Shown: piece by piece, positions 1-6,102 of the stretch
How the letters are laid out: each line of letters opens with the position of its first letter
Position numbering within the stretch: the first letter of the stretch is position 1
From: Tepidimonas sp.
GTDB taxonomy: Bacteria; Pseudomonadota; Gammaproteobacteria; Burkholderiales; Burkholderiaceae_C
DNA length: 7,834 nt
Reading direction: 5' to 3'
Assembly: GCA_025054905.1 (NCBI GenBank)
Contig: JANWZF010000090.1
Coordinates: 1 to 7,834 of the forward strand
Made by a program: the position numbers and the translations under genes
The notes under the pieces: model-generated
Told to the model about the DNA's origin: nothing
What the model saw: only the letters and a program-made list of their open reading frames with translations
Databases searched by the model: none

Positions 1-204
1 TCGGTGGGCGAATTTGTCATCCCGTCGCTGCTGGGCGGCCCGGAAAACCTGATGATCGGCCGCGTGGTGTGGGACGAGATGTTCACCGCCAACAACTGGC
101 CGCGTGCCGCGGCGCTGGCAGTGGTGATGATCGCGCTCATCATCGTGCCGCTGGCCATTTACTACCGCCACAGCGGCGAGCGCGCCGCCGCGGCGCCGCA
201 TTGA
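1..204 (+). CDS. potH: Putrescine/polyamine ABC transporter permease PotH, C-terminal fragment
   Basis: This is the last 67 residues of an inner-membrane permease; the 5' part lies outside the window. The frame is open from base 1 and ends at TGA 202-204. The visible start, SVGEFVIPSLLGGPENLMIG, is the conserved segment before the last transmembrane helix of PotH-type permeases (E. coli PotH has SVGEFVIPELLGG here). It is followed by a short loop with two tryptophans (VVWDEMF, NNWPRA), one hydrophobic helix (about visible residues 38-55) and a short basic, alanine-rich tail. PotH pairs with PotI to form the membrane channel of the PotFGHI putrescine importer, driven by the ATPase PotG and fed by the periplasmic binding protein PotF. 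potI starts 15 bases downstream, so the two genes are surely co-transcribed. A related spermidine permease (PotB) is possible, but the PotI-like partner and the nearby puuC favour PotH. Confidence 0.9.
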   Translation, partial: SVGEFVIPSLLGGPENLMIGRVVWDEMFTANNWPRAAALAVVMIALIIVPLAIYYRHSGERAAAAPH

Positions 205-219
205 ACCGGGGGCATCGTC

Positions 220-1056
220 ATGGGCAACGTCATCGCACGCCACTTTGGCAAGGGCTGGCTGGTGCTGGTGTACGCGTTTCTGTACGCGCCGCTGCTGTTC
301 ATGATCGTCTTTTCGTTCAACAGCACGCGCCAGGACGCGGTCTTCACCGGCTTTTCGCTGCGCTGGTACGAGGCGCTGCTGGCCGACACCAAGATCGTCA
401 ACGGCTTTTTCGTTTCGCTCAAAGTGGCCTTGACCACCGGCGTGCTGTCGGCGGTGCTGGGTACGCTGGCGGCCTTCGTGCTGGTGCGCTACCCGCGTTT
501 CTGGGGGCGCACGCTGTTTTCGGGCATGGTCAACGCACCGCTGGTCATGCCCGAGGTCATCATCGGTCTGTCACTGCTGCTGTTGATGGTGGGGGCGCAA
601 AACGTGCTGGGCTGGCCGCAGCGCGGCATGCTGACCATCATCCTCGGCCACACGCTGATGGGCATGGCCTACGCGATGGTGGTGGTGCAGTCGCGCCTGC
701 GCGAGATGGATCGCCGCCTGGAGGAGGCGGCCATGGATCTGGGCGCGCGGCCGCACCAGGTGTTTTTCCTCGTCACGCTGCCCAACATCGCGCAGGCGGT
801 GCTGGCAGCGTTTCTGCTGTCGTTCACGCTGTCGTTTGACGACGTGGTGATTTCGGAATTTCTGTCCGGGCCGGGTGTCAACACGTTGCCGCAGGTTATC
901 TTTGGCTACGCGCGCCGCGGCATCAACCCGACCATTTATGCGGCCGCCACGATCCTGATCGTGGTCGTCACCACCGTCATCGTCAGCTACGCGGTGTGGG
1001 TGGCCCGTGCCACGCGCCGGCGCGAGCGCGAAATGGCCGCAGCCCTGGCGGGGTGA
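220..1056 (+). CDS. potI: Putrescine/polyamine ABC transporter permease PotI
   Basis: This 278-residue inner-membrane permease matches the usual PotI length (about 280). Together with PotH it forms the channel of the PotFGHI importer. Visible hydrophobic segments are at about residues 13-33, 66-89, 103-125, 136-157, 189-206 and 240-263, the six expected. The cytoplasmic EAA loop that docks on the ATPase is clear at about residues 168-190: EEAAMDLGA followed by the LP pair at 187-188. SLRWYEALL at 46-54 is the family signature after the first periplasmic segment. The ATG at 220 is preceded by a G5 stretch (208-212) at a suitable distance for a weak ribosome site, and no better start is seen. 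The gene sits 15 bases after potH, and its stop is followed by a GC-rich stem-loop (1062-1079), so it probably ends the transport operon. Assignment to the PotC/PotI family is firm; substrate preference (putrescine over spermidine) is inferred from puuC nearby. Confidence 0.93.
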   Translation: MGNVIARHFGKGWLVLVYAFLYAPLLFMIVFSFNSTRQDAVFTGFSLRWYEALLADTKIVNGFFVSLKVALTTGVLSAVLGTLAAFVLVRYPRFWGRTLFSGMVNAPLVMPEVIIGLSLLLLMVGAQNVLGWPQRGMLTIILGHTLMGMAYAMVVVQSRLREMDRRLEEAAMDLGARPHQVFFLVTLPNIAQAVLAAFLLSFTLSFDDVVISEFLSGPGVNTLPQVIFGYARRGINPTIYAAATILIVVVTTVIVSYAVWVARATRRREREMAAALAG

Positions 1057-1061
1057 AGCGT

Positions 1062-1079
1062 GCGGCCCGGGCGGGCCGC
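1062..1079 (+). terminator. GC-rich stem-loop after potI (possible terminator)
   Basis: A perfect inverted repeat, GCGGCCC-gggc-GGGCCGC, with 7-bp arms and a 4-base loop, starts 6 bases after the potI stop. No T tract follows, so it is not a classical intrinsic terminator. It could mark or protect the 3' end of the pot mRNA. A smaller palindrome (CGGG-tg-CCCG, 1080-1089) follows directly. Confidence 0.4.
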
Positions 1080-1090
1080 CGGGTGCCCGC

Positions 1091-1105
1091 GTTACGCTGG
1101 CGGGC
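1091..1105 (+). promoter_or_regulatory. Promoter -10 element directly before selO
   Basis: GTTACGCTGGCGGGC abuts the selO ATG at 1106. Its TACGCT (1093-1098) resembles a sigma70 -10 hexamer, and transcription would start at about 1104-1106, on or next to the start codon. There is no convincing -35 box and no Shine-Dalgarno sequence. The same 15-base pattern recurs at 2804-2818 and 4435-4449, which raises confidence. The G/C-rich stretch after the hexamer is the kind of discriminator known from promoters under stringent control; that link is inferred. Confidence 0.4.
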
Positions 1106-2752
1106 ATGAACGACCGTCTACCCGTGGCCGCCACCGAGCGGCCCGCCCCCGTCGTGCTGCGCGCCCACTTCGCCTCGGCCTTGCCCGAGCTTGCCATTCC
1201 GTGGCAGGCGCAGCGCTGGCCGGCCCTGCGCCTGTTGTGGCTGGACGACGGGTTGGCCGAGGCGCTGGGCTGGTCGCCTGCCTGGCTGCGCAGCCCTGCT
1301 GGCGTGGCGCTGCTGGGCGGGCAGAGCCTGCCGCCAGGGGCGCGCCCGGTGGCGCAGCGGTATGCCGGCCACCAGTTTGGCGCCTGGGTGCCTGAACTCG
1401 GCGATGGGCGCGCCCTGCTGCTGGGCGAGGCCGAGCTGCGCGACCGTGGGGTGGTCCGCACGGTGGACGTGGCGCTCAAGGGCAGCGGCCCCACCCCCCT
1501 GGCGCGCAGCGGCGACGGACGGGCGGTGCTGGGGCCGATGCTGCGGGAGGCCCTCGTCAGCGCGGCGATGCACGCGCTGGGTATCCCCACCACGCGCACG
1601 CTGGCGGTGCTGGCCACCGGCGAGACGGTCTGGCGCGACGGCGTGCCCAGGCCCGGCGCGCTGCTGGTGCGCGTGGCGGCCAGTCACCTGCGCGTGGGCT
1701 CGTTGCAGTGGGCCGCAGCGCAGCAGGCCCCGGCGCTGCTGCGGCGGCTGTGGTGGTGGGCCGTCCAGCGTCACGACCCGGCGCTGGCGCAGACCGCGCC
1801 GGCGGCCGCGGGCCCGGCGCCCGATGCAGACCGGGTGCAGGCCTGGCTGCAGGCGGTGGGGGTGCGGCAGGCGCGTCTGGTGGCGCAGTGGATGGCGGTG
1901 GGCTTCATTCACGGCGTGATGAACACCGACAACATGACCCTCAGCGGCGAGACGATCGACTACGGGCCGTGTGCGTTCATGGAAGCCTTCGAGGCCGCCA
2001 CGGTGTACAGCTCGATCGACCTGGGCGGCCGCTACGCCTGGGGCAACCAGCCGCGCATCGCGCAGTGGAATCTGGCGCGGCTGGCCGAAGCGGTGTTGCC
2101 GCTGCTGCATCCCGAGCCAGATCGGGCCGTGGCCGCCGCCACGGCAGCGGTGCAGGCGTTTGGTCCGGCTTACCAGCGTGCCTGGCGTGCGGTCATGCGC
2201 GCCAAGCTCGGGCTGGCCGGTCCGGCGCAGCCCTTGGCCAGTGGCCCGTGGGATGGGCTGTACGGCGCGGGGGCCGACGCCGACGATGCCTGGGCGGCGC
2301 AGGACGATGCGCTGATCGCCGCCTGGTTGCAGGCGTTGCAGGCTCAGCAGGCCGACTGGACGCTAGTGCATCGGCGGCTGGCCGATCTGGCCGAGGCCTG
2401 CGCTGCGGGCGTGCCATGGCCCACGGCGGCCGCGCAGACGCTGGGGCCGCTGCTGGCGCAACCCGAAGGTCTGCACGACTGGCTGGCGCGCTGGCAGGCC
2501 CGGCTGGCGCTGGATGGTCGGCCCTGGGCCGAGCGCGCCGTGGCGCTGCGCAGCGCCAACCCGCTGGTGATTGCGCGCAACCTGCGTGTGGAGGAGGCGC
2601 TGCACGCCGCCGAGCAGGGCGATCTGGGCCCGGCGCAGGCGCTGCTGGCCGCGCTGACCCAGCCGTTTGCCGCGCGCAGCGACGACGACCCTTTCGTCCA
2701 GCCCGCCCCGCGCGCCTGGGCGCAGCGCTATGTGACCTTTTGCGGTACCTGA
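1106..2752 (+). CDS. selO: Protein adenylyltransferase SelO (YdiU/UPF0061 family)
   Basis: This 548-residue protein has a pseudokinase fold that moves AMP from ATP onto Ser/Thr/Tyr of target proteins, a redox-linked activity in the SelO family. Signatures appear in order: YAGHQFGAWVPELGDGRALL at about 90-110, the ATP-binding lysine in ALKGSG (K125), the helix-C glutamate in MLREAL (E148), the arginines R189 and R196 in RVAASHLR, the catalytic TDN (D275, N276) and the metal-binding IDYG (D285). These match, with near-constant spacing, the residues characterised in Pseudomonas syringae SelO (K113, E136, R176, R183, D252, N253, D262). The C-terminus ends FCGT, keeping the penultimate-region cysteine (C546) that replaces selenocysteine in bacterial forms; C289 lies in the activation segment. 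The frame is open further upstream, but the ATG at 1106 avoids overlap with potI, fits the family N-terminus and follows the promoter element. The protein is a little longer than E. coli YdiU (478 residues). The family call is very secure; its cellular targets cannot be read from the sequence. Confidence 0.96.
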   Translation: MNDRLPVAATERPAPVVLRAHFASALPELAIPWQAQRWPALRLLWLDDGLAEALGWSPAWLRSPAGVALLGGQSLPPGARPVAQRYAGHQFGAWVPELGDGRALLLGEAELRDRGVVRTVDVALKGSGPTPLARSGDGRAVLGPMLREALVSAAMHALGIPTTRTLAVLATGETVWRDGVPRPGALLVRVAASHLRVGSLQWAAAQQAPALLRRLWWWAVQRHDPALAQTAPAAAGPAPDADRVQAWLQAVGVRQARLVAQWMAVGFIHGVMNTDNMTLSGETIDYGPCAFMEAFEAATVYSSIDLGGRYAWGNQPRIAQWNLARLAEAVLPLLHPEPDRAVAAATAAVQAFGPAYQRAWRAVMRAKLGLAGPAQPLASGPWDGLYGAGADADDAWAAQDDALIAAWLQALQAQQADWTLVHRRLADLAEACAAGVPWPTAAAQTLGPLLAQPEGLHDWLARWQARLALDGRPWAERAVALRSANPLVIARNLRVEEALHAAEQGDLGPAQALLAALTQPFAARSDDDPFVQPAPRAWAQRYVTFCGT

Positions 2753-2778
2753 GCGGTCCGGGGGTGCCGCGCGCCAAT

Positions 2779-2794
2779 GGCCGCCCCGGCGGCC
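2779..2794. repeat. GC-rich inverted repeat between selO and puuC
   Basis: GGCCGCC-cc-GGCGGCC is a perfect 7-bp inverted repeat lying 26 bases after the selO stop and 11 bases before the -10 element of puuC. As a hairpin it would close on a 4-base loop with 6-bp arms. There is no T tract. It could form the selO mRNA 3' end, or, since it covers the -35 region of the puuC promoter, serve as a protein site. No particular regulator is recognised. Confidence 0.35.
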
Positions 2795-2803
2795 CACCGC
2801 ACC

Positions 2804-2818
2804 GCTACGATGGGGGGC
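2804..2818 (+). promoter_or_regulatory. Promoter -10 element upstream of puuC
   Basis: GCTACGATGGGGGGC contains TACGAT (2806-2811, four of six bases of TATAAT including the key A2 and T6) followed by a G-rich discriminator. It matches the elements before selO and the acyltransferase gene. Transcription would begin at about 2817-2819, giving puuC a leader of about 57 bases. No clear -35 box is visible. Confidence 0.4.
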
Positions 2819-2820
2819 TG

Positions 2821-2855
2821 TGCCCAAGGTGGGGCAAGCCCTGGGCGACCCGCCC
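2821..2855 (+). promoter_or_regulatory. Structured 5' leader of puuC with competing hairpins
   Basis: Three short stems can be drawn: TGCCC (2821-2825) with GGGCA (2832-2836), GGGC (2832-2835) with GCCC (2838-2841), and GGGCG (2843-2847) with CGCCC (2851-2855). The first two exclude each other because they share GGGC. All lie just before the Shine-Dalgarno site. This matches no riboswitch family I recognise and may simply reflect high GC content. Confidence 0.2.
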
Positions 2856-2861
2856 GATCGC

Positions 2862-2866
2862 AGGAG
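2862..2866 (+). promoter_or_regulatory. Shine-Dalgarno site of puuC
   Basis: AGGAG lies 8 bases before the ATG at 2875. It fixes this start, even though the same frame is open far upstream through selO. Confidence 0.8.
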
Positions 2867-2874
2867 ACACAACC

Positions 2875-4356
2875 ATGACCGAGATCCAGCCCATCTTCGA
2901 CGGCCGCGCCTTCATCGATGGTCAGCGCGTGGGGGCACGCGAGGGCCAAACCTACGCCAAGCATTCGCCGGTCGACGGCCGGCTGCTGGGGGACGTGGCG
3001 CGCTGCGGCGCAGCCGACATCGATGCCGCGGTGGCGGCGGCGCGCGCGGCCTTTGCCGACGGGCGCTGGGCGCGCCAGGCGCCAGCGGCGCGCAAGCGCG
3101 TGCTGGTGCGCCTGGCGGAGCTGCTGCTGCAGCACGCCGACGAGCTGGCCCTGCTCGAAACGCTGGACATGGGCAAGCCGATCCGCTACGCCCGCAGTGT
3201 GGATGTGGCCAGCGCCGCCAACTGCGTGCGCTGGTACGGCGAGGCCATCGACAAGGTCTACGACGAAATCGCGCCGACCCCGCGCACGGCGTTGGCGCTC
3301 ATCACGCGCGAGCCGCTGGGGGTGGTCGGCGCCATCGTGCCGTGGAATTACCCGTTGCTGATGGCCTGCTGGAAGGTGGCCCCGGCGCTGGCAGCGGGCA
3401 ATTCGGTGGTGCTCAAGCCGAGCGAAAAATCCCCCTACAGCGCCCTGCGTCTGGCGGAGCTGGCGCTGCAGGCCGGGTTGCCGCCCGGGGTGCTCAACGT
3501 GGTGCCGGGCTTTGGCCCGGAGGCCGGCAGCGCGCTGGCGCTGCACATGGACGTCGACGGCATCGCCTTCACCGGCAGCACGCGCGTGGGCAAGCAGATT
3601 CATGTGATGGCCGGCCAGAGCAACCTCAAGCGCGCCTGGACCGAGCTGGGCGGCAAATCGCCCAACCTGGTGTTTGCCGACTGCCCGGATCTGGAGCGGG
3701 CGGTGCAGGCCGCCGTGGGCAGCGTGATGTTCAACCAGGGCGAAAGCTGCAACGCCCCGTCGCGCCTGTTCGTCGAGGCCTCGATCAAGGACGCCTTTGT
3801 CGAGCGTGCGCTGGCGCTGCTGCCGCGCTACCAGCCGGCCGATCCGCGTCAGCCCTCCACCGTGATGGGGGCCATCGTCGACCGCATCCAGCTCGACACC
3901 GTGCTGCGCTACATCGAGCAGGGCCAGGCCGAGGGGGCGCGCCTGCTGGCGGGGGGGCAGGCGGTGCAGCCCGTGCCCGGCGGCTACTATGTACAGCCCA
4001 CCGTATTCGACGGCGTGCGCAACGACATGACGATTGCGCGCGAGGAAATCTTCGGGCCGGTGCTGTCGATCATCCCGTTTACCGACGCGGCCGAGGCGGT
4101 GCGCCAGGCCAACGACTCGATCTACGGCCTGCAGGCCGCGGTGTGGACGCGCGACCTGAACAAGGCGCACGCGGTGGCGCGCGCCCTGCGCGCGGGTACC
4201 GTGCACGTCAACCAGTACGATGAGGACGACATCACGGTGCCGTTTGGCGGCTTTCGACAAAGCGGTATCGGGCGCGACAAATCGCTGCACGCGCTGGACA
4301 AGTACACCGAGCTGAAAACGACCTGGATCCGGCTCGACGCACCGGACGGCCTCTGA
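2875..4356 (+). CDS. puuC: Gamma-glutamyl-gamma-aminobutyraldehyde dehydrogenase PuuC (aldehyde dehydrogenase)
   Basis: This 493-residue cytoplasmic NAD(P)-dependent aldehyde dehydrogenase is close to E. coli PuuC (495 residues) in length and across its whole sequence. It oxidises the aldehyde formed from (gamma-glutamyl-)putrescine toward GABA. Family landmarks in order: PWNYP with the oxyanion asparagine N158, the coenzyme lysine in LKPSEKSP (K181), the FTGSTRVGK nucleotide-binding turn, the general base in ELGGKSPN (E257), the catalytic cysteine in NQGESCN (C292), EEIFGPVL, and the C-terminal PFGGFRQSG-GRDKSLHALDKYTELKT, a hallmark of the PuuC branch. The ATG at 2875 has AGGAG 8 bases upstream. 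The gene follows potHI with selO between, so import and catabolism of putrescine are near-neighbours, probably under separate promoters. PuuC-like enzymes also accept 4-aminobutyraldehyde and other aldehydes, so a role in the transaminase route (with a SpuC-type enzyme) is as likely as the glutamylated route. Confidence 0.92.
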   Translation: MTEIQPIFDGRAFIDGQRVGAREGQTYAKHSPVDGRLLGDVARCGAADIDAAVAAARAAFADGRWARQAPAARKRVLVRLAELLLQHADELALLETLDMGKPIRYARSVDVASAANCVRWYGEAIDKVYDEIAPTPRTALALITREPLGVVGAIVPWNYPLLMACWKVAPALAAGNSVVLKPSEKSPYSALRLAELALQAGLPPGVLNVVPGFGPEAGSALALHMDVDGIAFTGSTRVGKQIHVMAGQSNLKRAWTELGGKSPNLVFADCPDLERAVQAAVGSVMFNQGESCNAPSRLFVEASIKDAFVERALALLPRYQPADPRQPSTVMGAIVDRIQLDTVLRYIEQGQAEGARLLAGGQAVQPVPGGYYVQPTVFDGVRNDMTIAREEIFGPVLSIIPFTDAAEAVRQANDSIYGLQAAVWTRDLNKAHAVARALRAGTVHVNQYDEDDITVPFGGFRQSGIGRDKSLHALDKYTELKTTWIRLDAPDGL

Positions 4357-4365
4357 GTGAGGCTG

Positions 4366-4389
4366 CCAGACCCGCCCCACACGGGCTGG
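4366..4389 (+). terminator. Stem-loop after puuC (possible terminator)
   Basis: The arms CCAG-a-CCCG (4366-4374) and CGGG-CTGG (4382-4389) pair as eight base pairs with one bulged A (4370) around a 7-base loop. The structure begins 10 bases after the puuC stop. There is no T tract, so termination would be inefficient or Rho-assisted. It separates puuC from the independent promoter of the next gene. Confidence 0.35.
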
Positions 4390-4434
4390 TGCTACCGCGT
4401 GGGTGCGGCGGTGCCGGCGGCCGGGGGCGGTCTC

Positions 4435-4449
4435 GCTATCATCGCGGGC
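4435..4449 (+). promoter_or_regulatory. Promoter -10 element before the acyltransferase gene
   Basis: GCTATCATCGCGGGC carries TATCAT (4437-4442, five of six bases of TATAAT), the best of the three similar elements in this window. The predicted transcript start (about 4448-4450) is only 4-6 bases before the ATG at 4454. The mRNA would then be almost leaderless, in keeping with the lack of a Shine-Dalgarno site. No -35 box is evident. Confidence 0.45.
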
Positions 4450-4453
4450 TGCG

Positions 4454-5341
4454 ATGACCGCCGACACCGTACCTGCTGCCGAGCCAGGGCCGCGCTGGCT
4501 GCGCCTGCTGGCACGCCTGCCGCTGCCGCTGCTGCGTGCGGCCGGCGCGGTGCTGGGGGCCGGACTGTTTGTGGCGGCGCGCGCAAGGCGCCGCGTCGTG
4601 CTGCGCAACCTGGGGCTGTGTTTTGCCGGCGTACCTGCGTGGCGGCACTGGGGCTGGGCCTGGCGCACGTTCGTGCATGTCGGGCAGGCGTTGTTGGATC
4701 GCATCTGGCTGTGGCACGCGCCCGCGACGGTGGTGGCGCAGCGCGTGCGCCTGCAAGGGGATCTGGCCGCGCTGCAGCAGCCCGGGCCGGTGCTGGTGTT
4801 TGCGCCGCACTTCATGGGGCTGGATGCCGCCTGGACGCGGCTGACGCAGGCCCTGGATCGACCGTGGGCTGGCATGTACGCAGCCCAGACCCGCCCGTGG
4901 CTGGATGCATGGGTGCGCCGCGGGCGGCAGCGCTTTGGCCGGCCGCTAACGGTGGCGCGGCGTGAGGGCCTGCGCGGACTGGTGCGTGCGCTGCGCGAAG
5001 GGCGCGCCGTGTACCTGCTGCCGGACATGGACCTGGGTGCGCAAGGGGCGGTGTTCGTGCCGTTTTTTGGCGTGCCGGCCGCCACCGTCACCTCGCTGGC
5101 GCGGCTGGCAGCGTTGGGTGGCGCGCCGGTGGTGCCGGTGCTCGGGCGGCTGGATGCGCGCGGCTATACGGTGCAGGTGTTGCCTGCCTGGTCCGGCTAC
5201 CCCAGCGGCGATGAGCACGCCGATGCAGCGCGCATGAACGCCGAGCTGCAGCGCTGGGTCGAATCCGACCCCAGCCAGTACCATTGGCTGCACCGGCGGT
5301 TCAAGACCCGCCCCCCGGGGGCCCCACCGCTGTACCGGTAA
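4454..5341 (+). CDS. HtrB/LpxL-type lipid A (lysophospholipid) acyltransferase
   Basis: This 295-residue membrane-associated acyltransferase of the LpxL/HtrB/LpxM superfamily moves a fatty acyl chain from acyl-ACP onto a lipid A precursor at the inner leaflet. A basic N-terminal stretch leads into a hydrophobic segment (about residues 23-42), then RNLGLCFAG, the family's usual early motif. The catalytic HX4D box is HFMGLD (H119, D124). It is followed by LLPDMDLGAQGAVFVPFFG and the AATVTSLARLAALGGAPVVPV segment, both typical, and by the C-terminal QYHWLHRRFKTRP signature. Length is close to the family norm (about 290-310). The ATG at 4454 is chosen because it follows the promoter element by 4 bases and gives a normal N-terminus; the upstream in-frame ATG at 4403 lies before the promoter. 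The 8-base gap to the regulator gene suggests co-transcription. Which acyl chain or position it serves (LpxL versus LpxM, or ornithine-lipid type) cannot be decided here, so no symbol is given. Confidence 0.87.
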   Translation: MTADTVPAAEPGPRWLRLLARLPLPLLRAAGAVLGAGLFVAARARRRVVLRNLGLCFAGVPAWRHWGWAWRTFVHVGQALLDRIWLWHAPATVVAQRVRLQGDLAALQQPGPVLVFAPHFMGLDAAWTRLTQALDRPWAGMYAAQTRPWLDAWVRRGRQRFGRPLTVARREGLRGLVRALREGRAVYLLPDMDLGAQGAVFVPFFGVPAATVTSLARLAALGGAPVVPVLGRLDARGYTVQVLPAWSGYPSGDEHADAARMNAELQRWVESDPSQYHWLHRRFKTRPPGAPPLYR

Positions 5342-5349
5342 CGACGACC

Positions 5350-6083
5350 ATGCCGATGACCTCGCCCTGCGCCGAATGCGTCACCCGGCCATGGTGCGCC
5401 TTGTGTCCGCTGCTGCAGCAACCGGGCATGGACGAGGCAACCGTGCGCGAACGCCGCCTCGCGTCGGACGAGGCCTTGCTGGCGCAGGGGGTGCCGACCC
5501 GGCAGCTGCATGTGGTCAAGGTCGGGGCGCTGCTGTTGCGGCGCAACCCCGGCGTTGGTGGGGCGCGGGCCATCGGTATGCTGGGCAGCGGCCATGTGCT
5601 CAGTCTGCGCGCGTTGGTGGCCGAGCAGCCCGGCGCGGACGCACGGGCGGTGGCCCCGACGCGTGTGTGCGAGCTGCCGCTGGAGCTGGTGCGCACTGCC
5701 GCGCAGCGTTCGCCGCAGGTGGGCAGCTGGCTGGTGCGCCATCAGCTGCGCGTTACCGAAACCCTGGCCGACTGGGCTGCGGTGGCGCGTTTGCCCGATG
5801 CGCTGTCGCGCGTGGCCGCCACGCTGCAGTTGCTGGCGCGCGAACTTGGCACACGGGAGCTGACGCTGCCGACGCGCGACGACCTGGCCGAGCTGTGCGG
5901 TTGCGCGCCGGAGACCACTTCGCGCATGCTGGCGCGGCTGGAATACGAAGGCTGGCTGCAACGCCTGGGTCGGCGGCGGCTGGCGTGGCACGGCCCGGTG
6001 CCGGACCTCGGGAAAACCCGGGGGGGGGGGGTACGCTGCGCGACGGTGACAGCAGCGAGCTGGCGCTGCAGGGCGGGATTTGA
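5350..6083 (+). CDS. FNR-type oxygen-sensing transcription regulator (Crp/Fnr family), 3' frame disturbed by a G12 tract
   Basis: This Crp/Fnr regulator appears able to bind an oxygen-labile [4Fe-4S] cluster. The N-terminus has C7-X2-C10-X5-C16, exactly the spacing of E. coli FNR C20/C23/C29, plus an extra C19. The fourth ligand is C107 in RVCELPLE, matching FNR C122 (MVCEIPFE) in both context and spacing. A cAMP-like sensor fold, dimer helix (about 130-150) and winged helix follow. The recognition helix PETTSRMLARL keeps E188, S191 and R192, the FNR E-x-x-S-R signature for TTGAT-N4-ATCAA sites. The gene starts 8 bases after the acyltransferase gene without a clear ribosome site; the ATG at 5356 is an alternative. 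As read, the frame passes through 12 G (6020-6031) and stays open to TGA 6481-6483, giving 377 residues and overlapping aer by 250 bases. One base more or two fewer would end it at TGA 6081-6083; with ten G the product is 243 residues, normal for FNR (250). The listed end assumes that reading. Confidence 0.85.
6006..6023 (+). repeat. Hairpin leading into the G12 tract
   Basis: CCTCGGG (6006-6012) can pair with CCCGGGG (6017-6023) across an AAAA loop, seven pairs with one G-T. The 3' arm runs into the G tract. A stable hairpin next to a homopolymer can promote replication slippage or sequencing errors. Confidence 0.4.
6020..6031. repeat. Mononucleotide tract of 12 G inside the FNR-like gene
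   Basis: This is the longest single-base run in the window; the next is seven G at 3951-3957. It lies about 25 codons beyond the recognition helix. At 12 G the upstream frame runs on into non-coding-like sequence to 6483. At 11 G it would stop at TGA 6047-6049. At 10 or 13 G it would continue as TLRDGDSSELALQGGI and stop at 6081-6083, using codons with strong G/C third positions like the rest of the gene. Confidence 0.9.
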
Positions 6084-6102
6084 GCTTGCCTTCGTATTCA
6101 AG

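Noticed and set aside
1007..1105. Earlier selO start overlapping the end of potI
   Set aside because: The extra 33 residues match no SelO N-terminus, would overlap potI, and include the promoter-like element that ends at the ATG at 1106.
1708..2874. Upstream extension of the puuC frame through selO
   Set aside because: The frame happens to be open, but the translation is compositionally biased and overlaps selO. The PuuC N-terminus and the Shine-Dalgarno site place the start at 2875.
2728..5091. Very long open frame of 787 codons on the - strand opposite puuC and the acyltransferase gene
   Set aside because: Its translation is low-complexity (rich in R, H, Q, A), matches no family, and lies opposite two strongly recognised genes; long antisense open frames are expected at this GC content.
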